A DNA stretch of 64,000 nt from Bradyrhizobium sp. AZCC 2176 (GCF_036924645.1 NZ_JAZHRX010000001.1:2914001-2978000), one strand, 5' to 3'. Positions 1-9,306 are shown, numbered from the stretch's first letter. Translations and numbers: made by a program. The notes: generated from the letters alone by a model not told the origin.

Positions 1-732
1 GCACGGCTGAACTGGCCCTGCGTGCGCGTCAACCTCGACAGCCACATCAGCCGTATCGACCTCGTCGGCAAGGACTCGATCGTCGTCAAGGACGGCAAGC
101 AGGTCACCGAATTCCGCGACGGTATTCTGCCTTGGGCGCTGCAGCACAATATCGCGCTGGTGTTCGACGAATATGACGCCGGCCGCCCCGACGTGATGTT
201 CGTGATTCAGCGCGTGCTGGAAGTTTCCGGCCGCCTGACGCTGCTGGACCAGAACAAGGTGATCAAGCCGCATCCGGCGTTCCGCCTGTTCTCGACCGCC
301 AACACGGTCGGCCTCGGCGATACCTCGGGCCTCTATCATGGCACCCAGCAGATCAACCAGGGCCAGATGGACCGCTGGTCGATCGTCACCACGCTGAACT
401 ATCTGGCGCATGACGAGGAAGTCGAGATCGTGCTTTCCAAGGCGCACCACTACCGCACCCAGGAAGGTCGCGACATCGTCAACAAGATGGTGCGTCTCGC
501 CGACCTCACGCGCAACGCCTTCGCCAACGGCGATCTGTCGACGGTGATGAGCCCGCGCACGGTGATCACCTGGGCCGAGAATTCCGAGATCTTCGGCGAT
601 ATCGGCTTTGCGTTCCGCGTCACCTTTCTCAACAAGTGCGACGAACTGGAACGGCCGCTGGTGGCCGAATTCTATCAGCGCTGCTTCAACGCGGAGCTGC
701 CGGAATCGGCGGTCAACGTGGCGCTCAGCTAG
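1..732 (+). CDS. cobS: Cobaltochelatase subunit CobS, 5' end outside window
   Basis: AAA+ ATPase subunit of the aerobic cobaltochelatase (CobNST), which inserts cobalt into hydrogenobyrinate a,c-diamide in B12 synthesis; cytoplasmic. The reading frame is open from base 1, so the N-terminal part with Walker A is missing. Visible are a Walker B-like LVFDEYD followed by GRPDVMF, the sensor region (FSTANTVG), and a C-terminal helical part ending in VNVALS. cobT follows on the same strand after 133 bp, supporting the call. The first ATG in frame is at 22 but is internal. Identity is clear from motif order and the cobT neighbour. Confidence 0.93.
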   Translation, partial: ARLNWPCVRVNLDSHISRIDLVGKDSIVVKDGKQVTEFRDGILPWALQHNIALVFDEYDAGRPDVMFVIQRVLEVSGRLTLLDQNKVIKPHPAFRLFSTANTVGLGDTSGLYHGTQQINQGQMDRWSIVTTLNYLAHDEEVEIVLSKAHHYRTQEGRDIVNKMVRLADLTRNAFANGDLSTVMSPRTVITWAENSEIFGDIGFAFRVTFLNKCDELERPLVAEFYQRCFNAELPESAVNVALS

Positions 733-734
733 TT

Positions 735-850
735 GTCGTCCCTGCGAACGCAGGGACCCATGCGCCGTGACGTCTCAGTAGTGCGACGGAGCCAGAGTTT
801 GAACACAATGATCGCCGGTGGTTATCTGTCCCTGCTTTCGCAGGGACGAC
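735..850. repeat. Dispersed palindromic repeat, family A, between cobS and cobT
   Basis: Two GTCCCTGC...GCAGGGAC hairpins (735-757 and 828-850) in opposite orientation bracket about 70 bases. The same arrangement occurs at 42321-42445 and, split by an IS, around 54650/56156-56263. It fills the cobS-cobT gap and could form a stem-loop in the shared transcript. Confidence 0.75.
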
Positions 851-865
851 GGCGGTGAGGTGGTA

Positions 866-2773
866 ATGACGACGTCGAACTCCAAATTCCGTACCGGATC
901 CAAGGAAGCTCCGACCGAGCCGTTCAAGCGCGCGGTGACCTCGTGCCTGCGTGCCATCGCAAGGGCGCCGGAACTGGAAGTAACGTTTGCCGCCGAGCGC
1001 CCGGGTTTGGCGCCGGGCAAGGCGCGGTTGCCGGAGCCCGCCCGCAAGATGACCAAGCGGGATGCGGCGATCGTGCGCGGTCACTCCGACTCGATCGCGC
1101 TCAAGCTCGCCTGTCACGATCCCAAGGTGCACCGCAAGCTGATGCCGGGAAATCCGCAAGCCCGCGGCGTGTTCGAGGCGGTGGAGCAGGCGCGCGTCGA
1201 GGCGATCGGGTCGCGGCGGATGTCAGGCGTTGCGAAAAACCTCACCGCGATGCTCGACGATCATTTCCACCGCGGCAAATACGACGAAATCACTGACCGC
1301 GCCGATGCGCCGCTGTCGGACGCGCTGGCGATGCTGGTGCGCGAACGGCTGACGGGGCTCGCGCCGCCCACCGCTGCCAAGAAGATGGTCGATCTCTGGC
1401 GGCCGGTTCTGGAAGACAAGATCGGCGCCCGGCTCGACAAGCTCAGCCGCGTCACCGAAGACCAGGCGAAGTTCGGCGATCTCGTGCACGACCTGCTGTC
1501 GGCGCTCGATCTCGGCGACGACCGCGATGCCGACGCCGATGATGACGAGAACGACGACGAGAATCAGGACGGCGAGAGCGACCAGTCCGGCGCCGAGGGC
1601 TCGCCCGATTCCGACGCGGCGCAGGAAATGAGCGCTGACCAGGCGCAGGCGTCCACCGACGAAATGTCTGAGAGCGCGATGGAGAGCGCGCAGGCCTCCA
1701 CGTCAGATACATTCGACGACGGCGAGCTCGGCGACGACGAGACGCCGGGCGAGGCGACGCGGCCGAATACCCGCCACGCCAACGAGCCGCGCGGGCCGGA
1801 ATATCACGCCTTCGCGCCGAAGTTCGACGAGGTGATCGCCGCCGAGGATCTCTGCGACCATGACGAGCTGGAGCGCTTGCGCAGCTACCTCGACAAGCAG
1901 CTCGCGCATTTGCAGGGCATCGTGGCGCGGCTCGCCAACCGGCTGCAGCGCCGCCTGATGGCGCAGCAGAACCGCGCCTGGGAGTTCGACCTCGAGGAAG
2001 GCATCCTCGATCCGGCGCGGCTGTCGCGCGTGGTCACCGATCCCTATCATCCGCTGTCCTTCATGCACGAGAAGGAAGCGACGTTCCGCGACACCGTGGT
2101 GACGCTGCTCCTGGACAATTCCGGTTCGATGCGCGGCCGCCCGATCACGGTGGCGGCAACCTGTGCCGATATTCTCGCGCGCACGCTGGAGCGTTGCGGC
2201 GTCAAGGTCGAGATTCTGGGCTTCACCACCCGCGCCTGGAAGGGCGGGCAGTCCCGCGAGGCGTGGCTCGCCGCCGGCAAGCCGGCCAATCCCGGACGGC
2301 TGAACGATCTGCGCCACATCATCTACAAGTCTGCCGATGCGCCCTGGCGGCGCTCGCGCAAGAATCTCGGCCTGATGATGCGCGAGGGCCTGTTGAAGGA
2401 GAACATCGACGGCGAAGCGCTGGATTGGGCGCACAAGCGGCTCTTGGGCCGGGCCGAACAGCGCAAGATCCTGATGATGATTTCGGACGGTGCGCCGGTC
2501 GACGATTCCACGTTGTCGGTCAATCCCGGCAACTATCTTGAGCGGCACCTGCGCTACATCATCGAGGAGATCGAGACTCGTTCGCCGGTCGAACTGATCG
2601 CGATCGGCATCGGTCACGATGTCACGCGCTATTACCGCCGCGCCGTCACCATCGTCGATGCCGAGGAGCTCGGCGGCGCCATCACCGAAAAACTCGCCGA
2701 ATTGTTCAGCGAGACCCAAGGCGCCGCGCCCGCCACCACGGGCCACCACCGGCCGCGCCGCCTGCATTCGTGA
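866..2773 (+). CDS. cobT: Cobaltochelatase subunit CobT
   Basis: About 635 aa, normal for CobT. It forms the chaperone ring with CobS that drives cobalt insertion by CobN. The middle (about residues 210-310) is extremely acidic, rich in D, E and S, as in other CobT proteins. The C-terminal half is a von Willebrand A domain with an intact MIDAS motif DNSGSMRG and later [10 protein letters not shown] start at ATG 866, preceded by GGCGGTGAGG; the frame is also open from 818, but those residues are coded by the upstream repeat. The next gene starts only 4 bases after the stop. Confidence 0.95.
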   Translation: MTTSNSKFRTGSKEAPTEPFKRAVTSCLRAIARAPELEVTFAAERPGLAPGKARLPEPARKMTKRDAAIVRGHSDSIALKLACHDPKVHRKLMPGNPQARGVFEAVEQARVEAIGSRRMSGVAKNLTAMLDDHFHRGKYDEITDRADAPLSDALAMLVRERLTGLAPPTAAKKMVDLWRPVLEDKIGARLDKLSRVTEDQAKFGDLVHDLLSALDLGDDRDADADDDENDDENQDGESDQSGAEGSPDSDAAQEMSADQAQASTDEMSESAMESAQASTSDTFDDGELGDDETPGEATRPNTRHANEPRGPEYHAFAPKFDEVIAAEDLCDHDELERLRSYLDKQLAHLQGIVARLANRLQRRLMAQQNRAWEFDLEEGILDPARLSRVVTDPYHPLSFMHEKEATFRDTVVTLLLDNSGSMRGRPITVAATCADILARTLERCGVKVEILGFTTRAWKGGQSREAWLAAGKPANPGRLNDLRHIIYKSADAPWRRSRKNLGLMMREGLLKENIDGEALDWAHKRLLGRAEQRKILMMISDGAPVDDSTLSVNPGNYLERHLRYIIEEIETRSPVELIAIGIGHDVTRYYRRAVTIVDAEELGGAITEKLAELFSETQGAAPATTGHHRPRRLHS

Positions 2774-2777
2774 GAGC

Positions 2778-3845
2778 ATGCGTCCGCTCATAGGCCGTCG
2801 CCGCCTTCTGAAATATGTGGCGGCGGGGCTTTCGGTGGCGGCCGCGTCTGGGGCGGCGCTGGCGCAAACGGCCGTTCAGCGGCCCCCGAAGAAGACCGTT
2901 CCCGACGAATTCTCCGTCACCACGCCGGTCTCGATCGAGGTCAATGCCCGGCCGCTGCCCTCGTTCGACACCCGCGACCGCTCGCGCCTGCGGTTTGGCG
3001 AGCTCGAATATCGCAGCGGGCTCATTCTGACCTCGCGGTTTCGCGGCTTCGGCGGATTGTCCGGCCTGCGGCTCGACACCAAGGGCGAACGCTTCGTCGC
3101 GATCAGCGACAAGGGAGGCTGGTTCACGGGGCGCATTGTCTACAAGGGCCGCGAGATGACCGGGCTCGACGACGTCGAGGCCTCGCCGATGCTCGGTCCC
3201 GACGGCAAGCCGATCACCTCGCGCGGCTGGTTCGATACCGAGGCGCTCGCGCTCGACGGCTCGCTGGTCTATGTCGGCCTCGAGCGCGTCAATCAGATAC
3301 TGCGCTTCGACTTCGCCAAGGGATTTACGCGCGCGCATGGCGAATTGATTCAGTTGCCGCTGGGCGTGCGCAAGCTGCCCTACAACAAGGGAATCGAGGC
3401 GCTTGTGGTGGCGCCGAAGGGCTTGCCGCTGGCGGGAACGCTGATCGCGATCTCCGAACGCGGGCTCGACGCGCAGGGCAACATCACGGGCTTCCTGATC
3501 GGCAAGACGCTGGGGCTGTTCAGCATTCGCCGCACCGACAATTTCGATGTCAGCGATGCGGTGCTGCTGCCGTCCGGCGGGCTGTTGCTGCTGGAGCGCA
3601 AATTCTCATGGCTCGGCGGGGTCGGCATCCGCATCCGCCGCTTTGCGCTCGCCTCCATCGTCCCCGGCGCTGTCATCGACGGGCCTTCGATCTTCGAGGC
3701 CGATCTCGGCCACGAGATCGACAACATGGAGGGCATCGACGCCCACGTCACGCCGGAGGGCGACACCGTGCTGACGCTGGTTTCCGACGATAATTTTTCG
3801 ATGATCCAGCGCAATCTGCTGCTGCAATTCACGCTGGTGGAGTGA
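2778..3845 (+). CDS. Exported phytase-like (esterase-like activity of phytase) family protein
   Basis: 355 aa. The N-terminus has a twin-arginine-like signal, GRRRLLKYVAAG then a hydrophobic stretch ending ALA, so export is likely. The body resembles the phytase-like beta-propeller family: FGGLSGLRLD, FVAISDKGGW, WFDTEALAL, NKGIEALVV, DNMEGIDAH, LVSDDNFS are its recurring acidic strand-ends. The substrate is unknown; the family name does not prove phytase activity. ATG 2778 begins 4 bases after the cobT stop, so it is probably co-transcribed with cobT, although no link to cobalamin is evident. A longer open frame (from 2619) overlaps cobT and is rejected as start. Confidence 0.82.
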   Translation: MRPLIGRRRLLKYVAAGLSVAAASGAALAQTAVQRPPKKTVPDEFSVTTPVSIEVNARPLPSFDTRDRSRLRFGELEYRSGLILTSRFRGFGGLSGLRLDTKGERFVAISDKGGWFTGRIVYKGREMTGLDDVEASPMLGPDGKPITSRGWFDTEALALDGSLVYVGLERVNQILRFDFAKGFTRAHGELIQLPLGVRKLPYNKGIEALVVAPKGLPLAGTLIAISERGLDAQGNITGFLIGKTLGLFSIRRTDNFDVSDAVLLPSGGLLLLERKFSWLGGVGIRIRRFALASIVPGAVIDGPSIFEADLGHEIDNMEGIDAHVTPEGDTVLTLVSDDNFSMIQRNLLLQFTLVE

Positions 3846-3972
3846 CGGTCTCGGGCGGCATGGCCAACGATGAATCGCCCGGCAGGGTTGCAGCCGGCGC
3901 GGGTTGAGCGGCGCCGAGCGGCTCGCTAGACATTGAGGGGTCGCTTTCCCTCCGGTCCGGATCCCTTAGCCC

Positions 3973-5085
3973 ATGAGCGCTTTGTTTACCCCGATCAAGC
4001 TGCGCGGCCTTGACCTTGCCAACCGCATCATGGTGGCGCCGATGTGCCAGTACTCGTCCGTCAACGGCGAGGCCAATGACTGGCACTTCACCCACATCAA
4101 CTCGCTGGCGCTGTCGGGGGCTGCGATCTTCTGCATCGAGGCCACCGCGGTGGAGGCGACCGGCCGCATCACGCCGGGCTGCCTCGGCCTCTATAACGAC
4201 GCCACCGAGGCCGCGCTGAAGCCCATTCTCGCCTCGGTGCGCAAGCGCTCGAAGGCCAAGGTGATGATCCAGCTCGCGCATGCCGGCCGCAAGGCCTCGA
4301 GCCACACGCCGTGGGACGGTGGGCAACTGATCCCGGCGTCTGAGGGCGGCTGGCGGGCGGAGGGGCCCTCGGCGATCCCGCACAAGGAGAGCGAGCCGCC
4401 GCCTGTGGCGTTCGACGCGGCGGGACTGAAGCGCGTTCGCGAGGCCTTCGTCGCGGCGGCCAGGCGCGCCGAGCGGCTCGGCATCGACGCCATCGAGCTG
4501 CACTCCGCGCACGGCTATCTGCTGCATCAATTCCTGTCGCCGATCGCCAACCGGCGCACCGATCAATATGGCGGCTCGTTGCCAAATCGCATGCGCTTTC
4601 CGCTCGAAGTGTTCGACGCGGTGCGCGATGCGTTCCCGGCCGAGAAGCCGGTCGGCATTCGCGTCTCCTGCACCGACTGGGTCGAGGGCGGCTGGGATAT
4701 TGAGCAGACGCTTCAATTTGCGCAGGCCTTGAAGGGCCGCGGCGTCGACTGGATCGACGCGTCCTCGGGCGGCGTGTCGCCCTTGCAAAAAATTCCGCTC
4801 GGCCCCGGCTACCAGGTGCCGTTCGCGCAGGCGATCCGCGAGGCGACCGGCCTTCCCACCATCGCCGTCGGCCTGATCACGGAAGCCAGGCAGGCCGAGG
4901 AGATCATCGCCTCCGGCAAGGCCGACATGGTCGCGCTGGCGCGCGCCATGCTCTACGACCCGCGCTGGGGCTGGCATGCGGCGGCCGAACTCGGCGGCGA
5001 AGTGTTCGCCCCGCCGCAATACTGGCGCTCGCAGCCCTCGACCCAGAAGGCGCTGTTCGGTGCCACCACGTTCGGGACGCGGTAG
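3973..5085 (+). CDS. NADH:flavin oxidoreductase, Old Yellow Enzyme family (YqjM/NamA-like)
   Basis: 370 aa FMN-dependent TIM-barrel ene-reductase. Diagnostic residues of the YqjM/thermophilic-like class are present: Cys25 and Tyr27 in APMCQYS, the His177/His180 pair in HSAHGYLLHQFLSP, the signature NRRTDQYGGSLPNR, and the phosphate-binding C-terminal end (VGLITEARQAEEIIASGKADMV). Such enzymes reduce activated C=C bonds of enals, enones or nitro compounds with NAD(P)H; the natural substrate is usually unknown. It stands alone: 127 bp after the phytase-like gene and followed by a dispersed palindrome. Confidence 0.93.
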   Translation: MSALFTPIKLRGLDLANRIMVAPMCQYSSVNGEANDWHFTHINSLALSGAAIFCIEATAVEATGRITPGCLGLYNDATEAALKPILASVRKRSKAKVMIQLAHAGRKASSHTPWDGGQLIPASEGGWRAEGPSAIPHKESEPPPVAFDAAGLKRVREAFVAAARRAERLGIDAIELHSAHGYLLHQFLSPIANRRTDQYGGSLPNRMRFPLEVFDAVRDAFPAEKPVGIRVSCTDWVEGGWDIEQTLQFAQALKGRGVDWIDASSGGVSPLQKIPLGPGYQVPFAQAIREATGLPTIAVGLITEARQAEEIIASGKADMVALARAMLYDPRWGWHAAAELGGEVFAPPQYWRSQPSTQKALFGATTFGTR

Positions 5086-5087
5086 CT

Positions 5088-5172
5088 TGTCATTCCGGGA
5101 TGGTGCGCCAGCACCAGACCCGGAATCTCGAGCTTCCGGGTTCGATGCTTCGCATCGCCCCGGAATGACTCG
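5088..5172. repeat. Dispersed palindromic repeat, family B (TCATTCCGGGA...)
   Basis: An imperfect long palindrome beginning GTCATTCCGGG and ending CCCGGAATGAC, with two inner stems. It is nearly the reverse complement of 33747-33830 and related to 35447-35552. It lies between the convergent ends of the OYE gene and the DUF2336 gene. Confidence 0.8.
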
Positions 5173-5176
5173 TCCC

Positions 5177-6301
5177 TCAATGCGGCTTCGGCGGTGCATC
5201 GGCGGCGCGGACTTGCCAGAATTTCAGGAGGCGGCGGGCGTTTTCGACCGTCAGTCTGGCGTATTGCTCTTTGGCTTTCGACAATTCATGGCGGCCGATG
5301 CTGCCGGAGGCGAAGCGGCTGTCGAGCACGGCGGCGACGGTTTCCCAGTTCAAGCCGGCGACGCGGCAGGGGATCAGCACGCCGTCGTCGCGCAGGCTCT
5401 GCATGACGGGGCGGATCACCTCGAGGCTCGAGCCTGACAACTCGGCCAGCGCTGCAACCGTCTCGGCGTATTTCCGCGCTTTCGCGAACGCCAACAGCGC
5501 CGGCTCGTTGAGCTTGCCGTGCTTGGCGAGCGCTGCGACGAAGCGACGGGCCGCAGTGAAATCGCGCGTGCGCGACATTTCGCGGTTGGCGCCGGCAGAA
5601 GCAGCCGCGATCGCGTTCCGGATTTCCTCGAACAGATGCGGCGGCGCGCGCGACAACAGCCGGGTGCGCACGGCTTCGGTGGCGCTCTTCAATAGCTCGT
5701 TGCGCTGCTCGGCCGGCAGGTCGACGCGAATGCCGGTCTCGACCGCCAGATGAGGATCGCTTTCCGCCTGCTTCAGCACGATGGCATAGCCCGAGGCCGA
5801 CATCCGCGCGCCGGGATTGGTGACCAGCCGCAGGCTGACGGAAGGGTAATGCCGCTTCAACAGCGCGTCGGTGACGACCTCGGTCAGCCACCAGCGCCCG
5901 GAGATCGCCAGCAGATGCTGCTCGCCCTTGCTCTCGGCCAACTCGACCAGATCCTCGGCCGACAGCCGCGCCGATTCGGTCAACACGGGCCGCGCGATCG
6001 AAATCTCGTCATTGTGCGCGAGGCGGCGGACCACGGCGGCCGGCGCCTGCTTGATCGAGGCGAACTGCGTGCTCATTTCGGCGAGCGCAATGCGCGCGGA
6101 AACATCGGCCAGCGCGCGCAGCTCGATGGTCCGGATCAGCCGTTCCAGCACGTCGCCGAACAGCTCGATCTGCTCGCCGGAATAGCCGTCGGCGGACTCG
6201 AGAAACAGGTCGGTGACCTGTCTCAGCGTATCCAGATGTTTTTCCGTCGAGCCGGCCTTGATGGCCGCCTCGACCTCCTCAGTGATTGATCGTTCCAGCA
6301 T
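5177..6301 (-). CDS. DUF2336 domain-containing protein
   Basis: 374 aa, almost wholly alpha-helical by composition, without signal peptide or membrane segment. The sequence matches the DUF2336 type common in Alphaproteobacteria: HEAT-like helices such as RLAHNDEISIARPVLTESARLSAEDLVELAESKGEQHLLAI, and a C-terminal tail ending in RRLLKFWQVR. The function of the family is not established. I start at ATG 6301 (MLERSITEEVEA), preceded by CAGGACGAG; the frame is open to 6415 but the extra residues are low-complexity. It converges on the OYE gene across a family B repeat. Confidence 0.8.
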   Translation of the reverse strand: MLERSITEEVEAAIKAGSTEKHLDTLRQVTDLFLESADGYSGEQIELFGDVLERLIRTIELRALADVSARIALAEMSTQFASIKQAPAAVVRRLAHNDEISIARPVLTESARLSAEDLVELAESKGEQHLLAISGRWWLTEVVTDALLKRHYPSVSLRLVTNPGARMSASGYAIVLKQAESDPHLAVETGIRVDLPAEQRNELLKSATEAVRTRLLSRAPPHLFEEIRNAIAAASAGANREMSRTRDFTAARRFVAALAKHGKLNEPALLAFAKARKYAETVAALAELSGSSLEVIRPVMQSLRDDGVLIPCRVAGLNWETVAAVLDSRFASGSIGRHELSKAKEQYARLTVENARRLLKFWQVRAADAPPKPH

Positions 6302-6467
6302 CGCTCGTCCTGAGCGGTTGAAGCCAGTTCTGGCAGCAGAGCGTCGAGAATAGGGTTGAGAGTTGAACGATCCGTAAACCATTTGGGTCGCGCGTGGGCT
6401 GGAATGGGGCGGCAAGATTGCGGGGGGTGGTCGGCCAGTGGCCGAGTGGTCTGCCGCGGCCCATCTA

Positions 6468-6553
6468 CGTCATTGCGAGCGAAGCGAAGCAATCCATGCT
6501 GCGGCACACAGAAAGAATGGATTGCTTCGTCACTTCGTTCCTCGCAATGACGC
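6468..6553. repeat. Dispersed palindrome, family C (CATTGCGAG...AAGCAATCCA)
   Basis: Starts CGTCATTGCGAGCGAAGC and ends in the reverse complement CTCGCAATGACG, with an inner pair AGCAATCCAT / ATGGATTGCT. Further copies lie at 7366-7451, 15812-15896 and, degenerate, 22531-22677. Confidence 0.8.
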
Positions 6554-6592
6554 GGATACAGTTTCGCATTCTCGCGGCGCGAATTGCGCCCG

Positions 6593-7165
6593 AGCTTTGC
6601 TCAAATTCTTCACCCCCAAAACGAGAGGGCGCAGGGAATGCCGGGTGCTTGCTGCACCCGCGGTCTCGTGTGCAATGTAGGTAGAAGTGCGCACACGAGC
6701 ATACAGGTACAGCCGGGGCACGCCGGCATTCCCTGCGCAGTGGTTTTACGGCTTATACCGCGCTCTCCCTGGAGACGAATTCCTTTTGCCTCCATCGCCG
6801 GCGGATTGAAGGCTTGGCGAAACCCGGTTGGATTTCTCAAAACCTCCGCCGGCTTGACACCAGCAACGGGTGCCAGGACCACACGGCTTTGCCGTCCGCG
6901 CACATCGCGTTCGTCGGCGCGCGGCCCTCGCTCACAGGCCAAAAGCCCGCCCTGCGAAAACCTCCTTGCGCGCCCGCGCTGCCGCGGCCACCGCTCCCCG
7001 CACCCAACGTCCGTGACGATCGCGATACGCCCCTCTTGTGGGCGCGGGATGGCGGGAGTTGTAGGGGTGATTTGGGGGAAACGCGAAGCGGAATATTTTT
7101 CGCGCGAGGGCTGGACTCGACTTCGCGCGAGACGAAAAGTGATTTGCCCGTCGGGCAGTCACAGA
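6593..7165. repeat. Structured dispersed intergenic element (non-coding)
   Basis: About 570 bases with no convincing gene. It opens with a nested hairpin: outer perfect 16-bp stem 6629-6644 with 6723-6738 (GCGCAGGGAATGCCGG), inner 9-bp stem 6665-6673 with 6691-6699 (CTCGTGTGC). It closes near a short palindrome TTTGCCCGTCGGGCA (7143-7157). I recognise this block as one that recurs between genes of Bradyrhizobium and is often mis-annotated as small hypothetical proteins; that is memory, not tested here. Several open frames cross it but none shows codon bias or a domain. Confidence 0.55.
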
Positions 7166-7205
7166 CGACGTCACACAGTGATGTGCACGTATGCGACGGC
7201 GTTCT

Positions 7206-7347
7206 TCCCTTCTCCCCTTGTGGGAGAAGGTGCCTTCACGAAGTGAAGGCGGATGAGGGGTTCTCTCTGCGGAGACAGACCCCTCATCCGTCTCGCCGCC
7301 GCTTTCGCGGCGTCGATCCACCTTCTCCCACAAGGGGAGAAGGGAAG
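7206..7347. repeat. Dispersed palindrome, family D (CTTCTCCCCTTGTGGGAGAAGG)
   Basis: The ends CCTTCTCCCCTTGTGGGAGAAGG and its reverse complement at 7320-7345 form a long cruciform with an inner pair GGATGAGGGG / CCCCTCATCC. A related copy is at 15374-15520. It forms part of the gene-free 6302-7480 stretch together with the neighbouring elements. Confidence 0.75.
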
Positions 7348-7365
7348 GATGCTCCGCTCTCTCGC

Positions 7366-7451
7366 CGTCATTGCGAGCGTAGCGAAGCAATCCACAGCGC
7401 GGCATAACGGATCGATGGATTGCTTCGTCGCTTCGCTCCTCGCAATGACGG
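7366..7451. repeat. Dispersed palindrome, family C
   Basis: Second copy of the CATTGCGAGCG...CGCTCCTCGCAATGACGG palindrome, inner pair AGCAATCCA / TGGATTGCT. It ends 30 bases before the DUF2235 stop codon and could serve as a transcript-end structure for that gene. Confidence 0.8.
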
Positions 7452-7480
7452 TGGATGGAGCGACCTGCGCGTCCACAATC

Positions 7481-8767
7481 TCACGAATCCTCCTCCGTCT
7501 CCGCGCTCGCATGCGCAGGCCGCACCGGCATCGGAAATTTCTCGAACTGTTTTGGCAAATTCACCGGCCGGTAGCTCGGCATCGCGTCCATGCGCTGCAG
7601 CGCAGATTCGTGGATCACAGCGCCGTCGGGAATCAAGCGTGGTTCGGCGTCGGGGATGTAATAGCCGAAATGGACTTTGCGCGCCGGCCACTCCTTGTAG
7701 CTCGCGCTCTTCGGAACGTATTCGAGGATCCACCACGCGCCCGACAGCGAGGTGTGCAGCTCGCCGCGCACATCGGGCGCGACATAGGAGTATGGGCTGC
7801 CCTTGCGCTGAATGCCCCAGGCGAGTTGGTTGACATTGGCCTGGTTGACCATGAGTCCGCACTTTGTCGCCTCGTCGATCATCCAGAGCAGCGGATATTT
7901 GGAAAGCCCGCTTTGCTTTTCCGGATAGCCGCCGCCGATGTCGGCATGCACGCCGGCGAACCACACCTGCAGGATATCCTGCGGCTCGGCATGCGCATCG
8001 TTGAAGCGGTTGTGCTTGAAGGTCTGCGGGTCGTCCCACTTTTTCAAGCGGAACATGCAGCGGCGCTCGTCGATCGAGATCGCCTGCCGGAACGTCTGCA
8101 CGCTCGGGTTCAGAAGCGTGAACGCCAGCTCCTCCAGGCTCGGCCAATAGAACCGATCGGCCCGCGGCACGATCACGCTCGCGACCGTATCCCAGACGCC
8201 GACGAAGCGGATGGTGGGCCAGCGCGCCGAGGTGATGCGCGCGAACTGCGCGGCGTTGTCGAACGCGGTCTGCGGCAGCGGCCCTTGCGCGTCGCCGGTC
8301 TCGGTGAGCAGTTTTGCTTCGGCGCGCAGCTTCGGCGCCTCGTCGGAGGAGAACTGCTTGTAGGCGATCAGGCCGCTTCCTGCGAGATTGACCTGCTCCG
8401 GCGCGATCAGCCCCACCTTGTGGATCAGCCCCGCCAGCACCCGCACGGTATAGGCGCCGCGGGAAAAGCCGAACAAATAGATCGCATCGCCTTCCCTGTA
8501 GTTGCGGACCAGAAAATCGTAGGCCGCGAGCACGTTGTCATCGAGCCCATAGCCGGTGGCTAAGCCCAGGATGGCGTTGAAATCCTGGCGTAGCTTGTGC
8601 CACGGATCCGGCCGCTCCAGCGTGCCGACCCCCGGATCGTAATAGACGAGCTGCCGCGGCTGTGTCTTCTCCGTCTTGCGCAGGCAGCGATAGAGCTTCA
8701 GCACATTGGAGATGTTCTCGGAAATCTCGTTACCGGTGCCGTCGCAGCAGATGATGATGTTGCGCAT
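7481..8767 (-). CDS. DUF2235 domain (T6SS Tle1-like phospholipase-type) alpha/beta hydrolase
   Basis: 428 aa. The N-terminus IIICCDGTGN and the nucleophile motif GFSRGA (about residues 99-104, a GxSxG elbow) define DUF2235, the catalytic fold shared with type VI secretion Tle1 phospholipase effectors. A catalytic Asp is plausible in VGVWDTVAS and a His in WFAGVHADIGGGY. No signal peptide or secretion domain is seen and no T6SS gene lies in the window, so a housekeeping or cytoplasmic hydrolase role is as likely. Start at ATG 8767; the frame runs to 8860 but the added residues look random. Confidence 0.82.
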   Translation of the reverse strand: MRNIIICCDGTGNEISENISNVLKLYRCLRKTEKTQPRQLVYYDPGVGTLERPDPWHKLRQDFNAILGLATGYGLDDNVLAAYDFLVRNYREGDAIYLFGFSRGAYTVRVLAGLIHKVGLIAPEQVNLAGSGLIAYKQFSSDEAPKLRAEAKLLTETGDAQGPLPQTAFDNAAQFARITSARWPTIRFVGVWDTVASVIVPRADRFYWPSLEELAFTLLNPSVQTFRQAISIDERRCMFRLKKWDDPQTFKHNRFNDAHAEPQDILQVWFAGVHADIGGGYPEKQSGLSKYPLLWMIDEATKCGLMVNQANVNQLAWGIQRKGSPYSYVAPDVRGELHTSLSGAWWILEYVPKSASYKEWPARKVHFGYYIPDAEPRLIPDGAVIHESALQRMDAMPSYRPVNLPKQFEKFPMPVRPAHASAETEEDS

Positions 8768-8875
8768 GGTGAGGCTCCGCGGTGCTACCTCAGCGAGTAT
8801 AGCGCAATTTGGGGATTTTGGATGACGCCGTGAGTGCCGGACGTGCCTCGTCCAGGGCATTCCCGGAGGCCCTTG

Positions 8876-9202
8876 TCAGGCCGCCTCGGTGACCGCGCGA
8901 ATCTTCAGGTGTACGCCGGTTTCTTCCTGCAGCGCGCCGATAACGCCGAGCAGGTTTTCGGCCGTGGGATTGCCGTCCGGTCCGAACATCCGCATCAGGC
9001 TTTTCGGCGAACGCCCCAGCACCTCGCCCAGCCGGTCGAACCCGACCGTGGCATTGATATAGGCCCGCAGCGCCGCGCGGCCCTGATCGGTCTCGCCCTG
9101 CAGCAGGGACTGCACCGCCTCCTGAAACAACGCCCTGCGGAACGCAGGCTCGCGCTCCGCCCGTGCCCGCACTGTGTCGCGAAAATTCCGGGTCAGTGGC
9201 AT
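8876..9202 (-). CDS. Small HTH (HigA/antidote-like) DNA-binding protein
   Basis: 108 aa from ATG 9202. It resembles the short antitoxin-like regulators common in Bradyrhizobium: an N-terminal helical part (RRALFQEAVQSLLQGE) then an HTH-like segment FDRLGEVLGRSPKSLMRMFGPDGNPTAENLLGVIGALQ. Such proteins are often named addiction-module antidotes. No toxin-sized partner gene lies beside it, so a stand-alone regulator is the safer reading. Its composition matches the host background, unlike the OLD/UvrD cassette 104 bp upstream in the same orientation, so it probably is not part of that cassette. Confidence 0.65.
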   Translation of the reverse strand: MPLTRNFRDTVRARAEREPAFRRALFQEAVQSLLQGETDQGRAALRAYINATVGFDRLGEVLGRSPKSLMRMFGPDGNPTAENLLGVIGALQEETGVHLKIRAVTEAA

Positions 9203-9306
9203 GGCATCATCCTTCGCTGCGCTTTCGATATTTCTCATGGGGGCACGACAGATGCCGGCTCTCGCGATGGCGATACGCAACCTAGCTCCTGCCACTACGA
9301 ACGAAC

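Noticed and set aside
734..865. Cobalamin riboswitch between cobS and cobT
   Set aside because: The region is filled by a dispersed family A palindrome; no B12-box-like consensus was seen.
1703..2791. 362-aa open frame antisense to cobT
   Set aside because: Shadow of the GC-rich cobT frame; no start context or domain.
3829..5199. 456-aa open frame antisense to the Old Yellow Enzyme gene
   Set aside because: The sense frame has a complete enzyme with all active-site residues; the antisense product is Arg/Gly/His-rich without domains.
6584..7407. Open frames of 197-220 aa across the 6.6-7.4 kb region
   Set aside because: They overlap dispersed palindromes, lack host codon bias, domains and RBS, and occur on both strands; they are by-products of repeat sequence.
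7206..7451. Possible CRISPR array from repeated palindromes
   Set aside because: The repeats are few, unevenly spaced, long imperfect palindromes without unique spacers; no cas genes are present.
7253..8563. 436-aa open frame antisense to the DUF2235 gene
   Set aside because: Begins in a repeat and mirrors the real gene; composition is typical of antisense high-GC frames.
8876..9202. Type II toxin-antitoxin pair
   Set aside because: Only an antidote-like HTH gene is present; no toxin-sized gene with RelE/HigB features lies beside it.
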